From positions 1,938 to 13,780 of the forward strand of contig VBGU01000067.1 of assembly GCA_005881085.1 (NCBI GenBank): a stretch of DNA of 11,843 nt, in the 5' to 3' direction. Shown here one piece after another: positions 6,566 through 11,843 of this stretch (positions are counted from its first letter, which is position 1; each line of letters begins with the position of its first letter). Below the pieces are notes generated by a model. The model was not told where the DNA came from, did no database searches, and saw only the letters and a program-made list of their open reading frames with translations. The translations under genes were made by a program, and so were the position numbers. The DNA is from Chloroflexota bacterium. Its GTDB lineage: Bacteria > Chloroflexota > Limnocylindria > P2-11E.

Positions 6566-7323
6566 GGCTGGAACGCCACCACCCGGCATATGCAGGCCTC
6601 GCCGTTGACCCAGCGCCACGGGAACGCGCCGACGTCGACCCGTCGCCCGGCGACCTCGGCCAGCTCGCCGCCAAGATTCTCGAGCATGGGGATGTTGGCC
6701 CTGGCCATGTGGTAGTGCACGTGCTCGAAGTCTTTCATCGGCAGCGTGTCGTCGATCGACTTTCCGGTCTGGGCCTCGTACTCCTTCACCAGGTCGGGGC
6801 GGAAGTAGCGGACTCGGACAAGGAGTGAGTGGTCCATCGACGCGAGATCCCCACCGAACATCCTCACCCCTTTCTCGACCAGGTAGTCGCACACCTCGGG
6901 CTGTGGTCCGGGGTGCCGATCGAAGTACGTGACGTCGTCGCGCGTTTGCTTCGTCCAGTTGTAGCGGTCCCAGCCGGTGTAGAGGAGGACGATGTCCCCC
7001 TCGCGGATCCGCTCTCCTTTTGGCAGGCACCCGAGGACGTCCTTGAGCGAGTAGTAGGACCACGGCGTTGTGATCGGCCGCAGGTCGACCACCAGCGCCG
7101 TGCCGAAGAGGTCCTGGATCGGGATCTCCGCCAGGTGCTTCCCGGTCGGCCAGTAGTGGATGGGCGCGTCGATGTGCGTGCCGGTATGCATGTTCGTCCG
7201 CACCAGCACTGTGCTCTTGCCGTCGCGATGGTGCGTCGTGATGTCCGTCACCTGGATCGCCTCGAACTGCGGCCAGGTCGGCATCCGATCGCCCCACGGT
7301 TGGGTCAGGTCGACGAGCTTCAC
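6562..7323 (-). CDS. Cyclase/kynurenine-formamidase-family metal hydrolase (isatin hydrolase-like)
   Basis: 253 aa from GTG 7323 (MKLVDLTQPWGDRMPTWPQF), 4 nt after the binding-protein stop. No strong Shine-Dalgarno sequence precedes it. The signature metal site HTGTHIDAPIH (46-56) matches the H-x-G-T-H-x-D-x-P-x-H motif of the family. Further conserved segments are GDIVLLYTGWDRYNW, FGGDLASMDHSLL and the C-terminal HYHMARANIPMLENLGGEL. Known members hydrolyse N-formylkynurenine, isatin and related cyclic or acyl amides, or act as lactonase/cyclase enzymes, usually with Mn or Zn. Directly following the transporter genes, it is the best candidate for the first catabolic step, opening a lactam, lactone or cyclic amide. 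The isatin hydrolase comparison is by motif only. Confidence 0.94.
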   Translation of the reverse strand: MKLVDLTQPWGDRMPTWPQFEAIQVTDITTHHRDGKSTVLVRTNMHTGTHIDAPIHYWPTGKHLAEIPIQDLFGTALVVDLRPITTPWSYYSLKDVLGCLPKGERIREGDIVLLYTGWDRYNWTKQTRDDVTYFDRHPGPQPEVCDYLVEKGVRMFGGDLASMDHSLLVRVRYFRPDLVKEYEAQTGKSIDDTLPMKDFEHVHYHMARANIPMLENLGGELAEVAGRRVDVGAFPWRWVNGEACICRVVAFQP

Positions 7324-7327
7324 GAGA

Positions 7328-8375
7328 TCAATACGGGAAGTCCTTCACCCGGCCGAGCTGCTCGACGACCTTCTTCACGATGGTCAGGTCGGTCACATCC
7401 TCGAACTTCAGGTCCTTCGTGATCTTTCCGAAACCCTTCTCGCTCGCGATCGTGCCGTCGATGTTCGCTTTCAGCAGGCCCTCGTTCTGCGGCCATGCCC
7501 TCGCCTTCACCAGCGTGTCGAACGTGTCCGCGACCACGTCGGCCGCCTCCTTCGTCTGGGTCACGCCGAGGTCGATGATCTTCTGCCGGTTCGCCGGGTC
7601 GTACATCGCGCGGTTCGCCCGCATGAGCGCGCGGACGATGCACTCGGGCGTGGCGGCGTCGTCCTTCAGCACCTGCGTCGGGACGATGTAGACGGAGTAC
7701 TGGTACTCGGTCAGGACTTCCCACATGTTCGCGAGGACCGTGATCGTGGGCGTCTGCTTCTGCACCGTCTTGATCTGGTCGATGTGCAGGACCGCCGTAT
7801 CGGTCGTCCCGGTCGCCAGGGCCTGGACGCGCCCGGCGGTCGTCGTGGTGACGAACGTCACGTCCTTGGCCGCATCGAGGCCGGCTTTCTTCAGCACGAT
7901 CCGCGTCATGACGTCGGCGAACCCGCCCGGCTCTTGCACGCCCATCTTCTTGCCCTTGAGGTCGGCCATGGTCTTGATGCCCGGCCCGACCGCGAACGAG
8001 ACGTCGACCAAGGGTGCGTACGTGTAGATGATCTTCCGGCTCGGTCGAGGTGCCCGCGAGGTCGATCGCGCCGGATGCGGAGGCGCGGAGCGATCCGACG
8101 CCGCCATCAAAACGCACGAGCTCGACCGTCAGATTCTCGTCCTTGAAGTACCCGAACGCGTCCGCGACGTACGGCGTGAGGTGAACGACGTTGGGCGGCG
8201 TGACCGGCACCGCGATCGTGATCTTCTTCGCGGCGCAGACCGCCTTCGGCGCCGCCGACGCGGACGCCGCCGCGATGGTGGGCGTCGGGCTGCCGCCTCC
8301 TCCGCTGCCGCCTCCACACGCGGCCACCAAGGTCGCGAGAACGAGACCGATCGCCCCAAAACCGCGCGCACGCAT
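7328..8375 (-). pseudogene. ABC transporter substrate-binding lipoprotein, NMT1/SsuA type, broken by a frameshift
   Basis: The gene starts at ATG 8375 (MRARGFGAIGLVLATLVAAC), with AAGGAG 7 nt upstream. It has a lipoprotein signal with lipobox VAAC (Cys20) and a Gly/Ser/Pro/Thr linker, then KITIAVPVTPPNVVHLTPYV and GYFKDENLTVELVRFDGG, as expected for the N-terminal lobe. At about 8036-8042, after DLAGTSTE (residue 112), the reading frame leaves the family pattern. The family pattern resumes in the next frame as SRKIIYTYAPLVDVSFAV and runs to the stop at 7328 (NQLSGG-type ATPase partner genes lie upstream). In this family a helix of roughly ten residues normally separates these two parts, so the junction looks like a small deletion of length 2 mod 3 rather than one lost base. 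Each half is otherwise clean and about 350 aa would result. A recent mutation or an assembly error are both possible. If real, the importer would lack a working receptor. Confidence 0.82.
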
Positions 8376-8382
8376 ATCCGAA

Positions 8383-8388
8383 CTCCTT
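8383..8388 (-). promoter_or_regulatory. Shine-Dalgarno AAGGAG of the binding-protein gene
   Basis: A perfect AAGGAG sits 7 nt before ATG 8375, in the 14-nt gap after the permease stop. It fixes the lipoprotein start and shows that the gene was built for strong translation, as expected for a binding protein made in excess over the membrane parts. Confidence 0.65.
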
Positions 8389-8389
8389 C

Positions 8390-9220
8390 TCATTGCTCTC
8401 GCTTCAGCCACGGCGCGATACGACCCTCGAGCCACTGCACAAAGCCCATCATCAGGATGCCCATCGTCGCGACGACGATGACCGGCACGAACATGCGGTC
8501 GATGCGGAAGACGTTCTCGTAGGAGATGATCAAATAGCCCAGGCCGACGAGGCCGATGAAGAATTCCGCGACGATCATTCCGATCAGTCCACGGCCGATC
8601 GCCAAACGGACGCCTGCGAGAACGTACGGCGTCGCCGATGGAAGGATCACGTCGGTCCACAGGCGTCGCTCGCTCGTGTTGAACGACCGAGCCACCTCCA
8701 TGAGCTGGCGGTCGACGTTGCGGACACCTTGTTGGGTGTTGATGAGGATCGGGAAGACCGCGAACAGCGCGACGGTGGCGATGCGCGGCGGATCGCCCAC
8801 CGACTTGAACGCCACCGCGATGAGCGGGACGAGCGCGACGGATGGCACCGAGTAGAGCGCCGACACAAGCGGATCGATGGCGTTGTAGACGAAACGCCAG
8901 CGTCCCGACGCTACGCCGAGCACGAGCCCGACCGCCAGCGCGACGGCGAGACCGCCGAACAGCTCGCGAAAGCTCTGGCCCATCGCATCCTGGAGCTCAC
9001 CATTCGCGACGAGCTCGAAGAACGCTCGGAAGATGTCCGAAGGCGGACGAAGGATGAGCTTGTTGAGCGTTGGTCCGAAGAGCTCCCAGACGCCGAGCAC
9101 TACCGCGATCGCGCCCAGGCGCACGACCCAATCACCAGGCCGGAGTCGGCGCCAGCGGCTCGCGCGGATGGCCACGGCGCGCGTCTCGTCGACCTCGACC
9201 CCTACCCGATGGAACGTCAT
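8390..9220 (-). CDS. ABC transporter permease, SsuC/TauC type
   Basis: 276 aa from the ATG at 9220 (MTFHRVGVEVDETRA), which overlaps the ATPase stop as ATGA. GGGAG lies 8 nt upstream. A start ten codons further up is possible but lies inside the ATPase gene. Hydrophobic segments at roughly 35-50, 90-110, 120-145, 150-170, 215-235 and 245-265 make a six-helix membrane domain. The cytoplasmic EAA loop that contacts the ATPase is visible as MEVARSFNTSERRLWTDVIL followed by PSATPYVLAGVRLAIG. These features place it in the BPD_transp_1 group used for sulfonates, taurine, nitrate, pyrimidine precursors and many aromatic compounds. It works with the ATPase and the (frameshifted) lipoprotein on either side. 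The substrate cannot be told from the permease. Confidence 0.95.
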   Translation of the reverse strand: MTFHRVGVEVDETRAVAIRASRWRRLRPGDWVVRLGAIAVVLGVWELFGPTLNKLILRPPSDIFRAFFELVANGELQDAMGQSFRELFGGLAVALAVGLVLGVASGRWRFVYNAIDPLVSALYSVPSVALVPLIAVAFKSVGDPPRIATVALFAVFPILINTQQGVRNVDRQLMEVARSFNTSERRLWTDVILPSATPYVLAGVRLAIGRGLIGMIVAEFFIGLVGLGYLIISYENVFRIDRMFVPVIVVATMGILMMGFVQWLEGRIAPWLKREQ

Positions 9221-9987
9221 GCCGCGTGCTCCCGTAGCAGGCGCCAGCAATGTTCGCGAAGTGGGATGAAACGCGGATGAGCAATGACGCTTTGCACTGT
9301 GCGCGGTCGCGAGATGTCGACCTGGAAGAGCTCGCGCACACGCGCGGGCCGGGCCGAGAGGACCAGGATCCTGTCACCCATGGCTATCGCCTCTTCGATC
9401 GAGTGCGTGATGAACACCATCGTCCGGGGCGCGAGCTGGTAGATGCGGAGCAGCTCGTCCTGGAGGATCTCGCGCGTCAGAGCGTCGAGCGATCCGAAGG
9501 GCTCGTCCATGAGCAGGATGTCTGGCTCGACCGCGAGAGCGCGCGCGAGGCCGGCGCGCTGTTGCATGCCGCCCGATAGCTGGTTCGGATACGAATGCTC
9601 GAAGCCGCGCAGGCCGACCATGTCGATGTACCGCGCCACCCGTTCCTGGATCGTGGCCTTGGGCAGACCGGCGAGCTCGAGACCGTACGCGACGTTCTCC
9701 CGCACTCGCTTCCATGGCATCAGGCCGAAGTGCTGAAAGACCATCGCCACTTTGCGGCTGGGCGAGTGCACCTCGGCCCCATCGATGACGACCCGCCCGT
9801 CATCGATACGGGCGAGCCCATGCATGCAACGGAGGAGGGTGGTCTTCCCACAGCCCGACGGGCCCAGGATGCAGAGCGTCTCGCCGTCACGCACCGCGAG
9901 ATCGAGCCCCTCGAATACCGTGACCGCGCCCAAGGCGAACCGCTTCGTCGCGTGCTCGACCGAGATGCGGACAGGCGCGGCCGTCAT
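9217..9987 (-). CDS. ABC transporter ATP-binding protein, SsuB/TauB type
   Basis: 256 aa, standard length. ATG 9987 overlaps the lacI stop as ATGA, with GGAGGG 4 nt upstream. All ATPase motifs are present: Walker A GPSGCGKT (42-49), Q-loop Gln85 (VFQHFGLMPW), signature LSGGMQQR (137-144), Walker B with D-loop ILLMDEPFGSLD (157-168), and switch His195 (VFITHSIEEA). The sequence between Q-loop and signature (WKRVRENVAYGLELAGLPK) is that of nitrate/sulfonate/taurine importer ATPases. It energises uptake through the permease encoded directly downstream. No degradation is visible. Confidence 0.96.
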   Translation of the reverse strand: MTAAPVRISVEHATKRFALGAVTVFEGLDLAVRDGETLCILGPSGCGKTTLLRCMHGLARIDDGRVVIDGAEVHSPSRKVAMVFQHFGLMPWKRVRENVAYGLELAGLPKATIQERVARYIDMVGLRGFEHSYPNQLSGGMQQRAGLARALAVEPDILLMDEPFGSLDALTREILQDELLRIYQLAPRTMVFITHSIEEAIAMGDRILVLSARPARVRELFQVDISRPRTVQSVIAHPRFIPLREHCWRLLREHAA

Positions 9988-11093
9988 GCGACCCTCCGCC
10001 CCGCGGTCTGGGACGCCGCCGTCGACCCGCGGACCACAAGCTCCGCCGGGAGGCGGACATGCCGGTCGTGTACCGGTTCGTCCTCCAGGAGGGTGATCAG
10101 CATCCGCGCTGCGATCGCGCCCATCTCGCGCTGCGGCACCCGGGCGGTGGTGAGTGGAGGATCGAGAAGGCCCACCATCGGGATGTCGTTGATGCCCACG
10201 AGCGAGAGATCAGCCGGGACACGTACGCCCATCTCGCGTGCCGCGCGCAGGACGCCGAGTGCCAGGAGGTCGTTCGCGGCGAAGATCGCGGTCGGCGCCA
10301 CCTCGAGGAGACGCTTCGCCGCGGCATAGCCCGCGTCCTCGGAGTAGGCGACGGCTTCCGCGATCAGCGCCGCCTCCCCGGGCAAGCCATGTGTCCGTAG
10401 GGCATCGCGGTAGCCCGCGGCGCGCTCGGCGCCGGTCGTGGTATTGAGGGGACCCGCGATGTGCGCGATCCGCTTGTGGCCGAGATGTACGAGATGGGCG
10501 ACGATCTCGGCGGCGGCGCGGGCGTTGTCGACCTCGACCGCCGGGTCTTCGACAACGCGTGAGCCGCGATTCACCAACACAAAAGGAAACCGCTCACGGC
10601 GCACCGAGGCGAGCGTCGCGTCGGCCATACGGCTCGTGGCGATCAGCAGACCGTCCGCCTGTCGCTCGCGGAGGACCCGAAGCGATGCCTTCTCGCGTTC
10701 CGCGTCGTCGTCGGTATTGCAGAGCACGAGCTCGTACCCCCGCTCGCGCGCCGCCTCCTCCGCCCCGCGGATGATCGGCGGGAAGAACGGGTTGGTGATG
10801 TCCGGGACGAGCATCCCGAGAGTCCGCGTCCGCCGCAAGCGGAGGCCGCGCGCGATCGCGGACGGCCGGTACTCGAGACGCTCGACTGCGGCCAGGACCC
10901 GGCGGCGCGTTTCGGGACTCAGCGGAAGATCGGCCCGGTGCAGAGCGCGTGAGACCGTCGAGGGATGAACACCGGCCAGGCGAGCGACGTCGGTGATTGT
11001 GCTGCGAGCTGTCGTCTGATCCCCCAGCGGAAATCGTTTGCAGACGCCGTGGCCGAGGCTAGGACGAGGCTCGCGAGCCGTCAAACCGGCCAC
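9984..11093 (-). CDS. LacI-family transcriptional regulator
   Basis: The longest frame with a canonical start (GTG 11093) gives 369 aa. The helix-turn-helix begins only at residue 31 (STITDVARLAGVHPSTVSRAL, 31-51), whereas most LacI proteins start within about ten residues of it. The next candidates are TTG at 11084 and a CTG at 11027 (347 aa), but neither has a clear Shine-Dalgarno sequence. The first 22 codons also hold a good promoter and a LacI-type operator, so the true start is probably nearer the helix-turn-helix. The hinge helix has the usual Leu (AIARGL) that inserts at a central CpG. The periplasmic-binding-like effector domain follows, with LGMLVPDITNPFFPPIIRGA, the GINDIPMVGLLDPPLTTARV segment and a dimer-like C-terminus without a tetramer tail. 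It is the first gene of the operon and is likely an autoregulated repressor responding to the imported compound or a breakdown product. Confidence 0.93.
   Translation of the reverse strand: MAGLTAREPRPSLGHGVCKRFPLGDQTTARSTITDVARLAGVHPSTVSRALHRADLPLSPETRRRVLAAVERLEYRPSAIARGLRLRRTRTLGMLVPDITNPFFPPIIRGAEEAARERGYELVLCNTDDDAEREKASLRVLRERQADGLLIATSRMADATLASVRRERFPFVLVNRGSRVVEDPAVEVDNARAAAEIVAHLVHLGHKRIAHIAGPLNTTTGAERAAGYRDALRTHGLPGEAALIAEAVAYSEDAGYAAAKRLLEVAPTAIFAANDLLALGVLRAAREMGVRVPADLSLVGINDIPMVGLLDPPLTTARVPQREMGAIAARMLITLLEDEPVHDRHVRLPAELVVRGSTAASQTAGRRVA
11029..11042 (-). promoter_or_regulatory. Candidate LacI-family operator
   Basis: TGCAAACGATTTCC fits the common LacI-family operator pattern TGnAAnCGnTTnCA at nine of ten fixed positions, with the central CG. 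It is 13 nt past a candidate -10 box on the same strand, so bound repressor would block early transcription of lacI and the whole operon. It lies within the longest lacI reading frame, just before the CTG candidate start. Confidence 0.5.
11056..11084 (-). promoter_or_regulatory. Candidate sigma-70-type promoter of the operon
   Basis: TTGACG (11079-11084) and TAGCCT (11056-11061) are separated by exactly 17 nt. The -35 matches five of six consensus bases and the -10 three of six. The position fits the only stretch where a promoter for the leftward operon could lie, upstream of the candidate operator. The match could be chance in one of two short boxes. Confidence 0.38.
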
Positions 11094-11104
11094 AATCGCC
11101 GTCG

Positions 11105-11843
11105 ATGCCGACGCCCGCTCATGCCCGCCCGCCGGAGCAGCACGGCCTCCAAATGGTCGGGCACAGCGACCTCGATGGCCGGGGCGATGGGATGCAAGTC
11201 ATGCGGAATGGCGACGTCCTCTACGTCGGCCATATGGGCGACTTCGGCGTGGGGACAAGCGTCGTCGATATCGCCGATCCCACGCGGCCGACGGTCCTCC
11301 GGCAGATCCCGGTGCCGAAGGGAACGCATTCGCACAAGGTGCAGCTCGCCGAGGGGCTCCTGCTCGCGAACCATGAGCAGTACCCCTATCGCGTCGGCGT
11401 CCCAGAGAGCACGGGCCTCCTCGTGTACGACGCGACGAAGCCCGCCGACCCGCGACAGATCGGCTTTCTGCCCGTCGACGGATTGGGCGTGCACCGCATC
11501 TGGTACGCAGGCGGCAGGTACGCGTACGCCTCGGCGCGTGAGACGGGTTACCGAAATCGCATCCTCATCGTCGTCGATCTCGCGGACCCGACGCATCCGC
11601 GCCTTGCCTCGCGCTGGTGGTGGCCGGGACAGCACGACGGCGACGGCGAGCGGCTCGCGGACGACAGCGATGTCAGCGCACATCACGTCATCGTTCGGGG
11701 TGACCGCGCTTACGGCGGGTACTTCGACGCGGGCGTGGTGGTGTACGCGGTCAAGGAGGATGGAACGCTCGACCTTGTGAGCTCGCTCTCATGGGCCGAG
11801 CGATCGGGAGACCACCCGCACACACACACAGCGTTACCGCTCG
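11105..11843 (+). CDS. LVIVD-repeat beta-propeller protein (3' part cut by window edge)
   Basis: 246 codons are readable from ATG 11105 (MPTPAHARPPEQHGLQMVGH) to the right edge, with no stop. A second in-frame ATG at 11153 (MVGHSDLDGRGDG) is possible; neither has a clear Shine-Dalgarno sequence. The chain holds repeated blade-like units with the pattern hydrophobic-V-V-D/Y-D-x-x-x-P-x-x-P: TSVVDIADPTRPTVLRQI, GLLVYDATKPADPRQIGF, ILIVVDLADPTHPRLASRW, and a fourth at GGYFDAGVVVYAV. It also has many fixed His: GHSDLDGRGDG, GTHSHKVQ, NHEQYPYR, GVHRIWY, SAHHVIV and HPHTHTALPL. There is no signal peptide or membrane segment. The LVIVD family has no well-defined enzymatic role. The gene is divergent from lacI over a very short gap and may share its control, but this is inference. 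Confidence 0.8.
   Translation, partial: MPTPAHARPPEQHGLQMVGHSDLDGRGDGMQVMRNGDVLYVGHMGDFGVGTSVVDIADPTRPTVLRQIPVPKGTHSHKVQLAEGLLLANHEQYPYRVGVPESTGLLVYDATKPADPRQIGFLPVDGLGVHRIWYAGGRYAYASARETGYRNRILIVVDLADPTHPRLASRWWWPGQHDGDGERLADDSDVSAHHVIVRGDRAYGGYFDAGVVVYAVKEDGTLDLVSSLSWAERSGDHPHTHTALPL

Noticed and set aside
6795..6850. A stretch that resembles the GC-rich dispersed repeats which often translate as Leu-Thr-Pro-Cys-Pro-Ser-Pro...Pro-Arg-Pro-Gly-Glu-Gly.
   Set aside because: In the cyclase frame the same bases encode smooth family sequence (MDHSLLVRVRYFRPDLVKEY), with no inverted repeat, so it is ordinary coding DNA.
6566..7297. A long N-terminal extension of the right zinc dehydrogenase, suggesting a fusion protein.
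   Set aside because: It is the antisense-free shadow of the cyclase gene in another frame; its Arg/Pro/His-rich content is not protein-like and the dehydrogenase starts at the ATGA overlap.
11037..11078. A plus-strand promoter for the propeller gene (TTTGCA, 17 nt, TAGGAC).
   Set aside because: Both boxes match the consensus poorly and the first overlaps the better supported operator, so I do not list it.
11819..11830. Six CA dinucleotides in a row, like a microsatellite or phase-variation tract.
   Set aside because: The run is short and encodes the HTHT part of HPHTHTALPL in the propeller protein, which looks like genuine family sequence.
1..11843. tRNA, rRNA, CRISPR arrays, insertion sequences, riboswitches and intrinsic terminators.
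   Set aside because: No cloverleaf or rRNA-like segment, spaced direct repeats, transposase or stem followed by a T-run was seen; gaps between genes are at most a few tens of bases.

Overview
The window is a GC-rich bacterial chromosome segment. It is almost fully coding, and most neighbouring genes share an ATGA stop/start overlap. Codon use is strongly GC3-biased, and the lipoprotein carries a Gly/Ser/Pro/Thr/Ala-rich linker after its lipobox. This suits an uncultured soil- or water-type bacterium such as Chloroflexota, Actinomycetota or a Rokubacteria-like lineage. I cannot fix the phylum from the sequence alone.

Twelve of the thirteen genes lie on the minus strand and read as one long operon running from about 11.1 kb leftwards off the left edge. 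In order of transcription they are: a LacI-family regulator; an SsuB/TauB-type ABC ATPase; its permease; a substrate-binding lipoprotein that is broken by a frameshift; a cyclase/kynurenine-formamidase-type metal hydrolase; a zinc alcohol dehydrogenase; a nitroreductase-family flavoprotein; a second, paralogous zinc alcohol dehydrogenase; the E1-alpha, E1-beta and E2 subunits of a thiamine/lipoate 2-oxoacid or acetoin dehydrogenase complex; and a left-truncated alpha/beta hydrolase of the 2,6-dihydropseudooxynicotine hydrolase (C-C hydrolase) type. One gene, a right-truncated LVIVD-repeat beta-propeller protein, is divergent on the plus strand at the right end.

As a unit, the genes suggest a LacI-controlled catabolic cassette. 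An NMT1/SsuA-type importer would bring in a small organic, possibly heterocyclic, compound. The metal hydrolase would open a lactone, lactam or cyclic amide. Two secondary-alcohol-type dehydrogenases and a flavin enzyme would do redox steps. The E1/E2 complex would cleave an alpha-ketoacid or an acetoin-like ketol to acyl-CoA, and the C-C hydrolase would split a diketone-like intermediate. The substrate is unknown. No E3 (dihydrolipoamide dehydrogenase) is present in the window.

The points most worth a second look are: a nested palindrome of about 90 bp inserted with an open frame in the linker of the E2 gene; an E2 gene whose conserved N-terminus can only be reached from a CTG start, which has a strong Shine-Dalgarno sequence; the frameshift with apparent small deletion in the transporter's binding protein; a promoter plus LacI-type operator sitting inside the longest possible lacI reading frame; and the gene combination itself.
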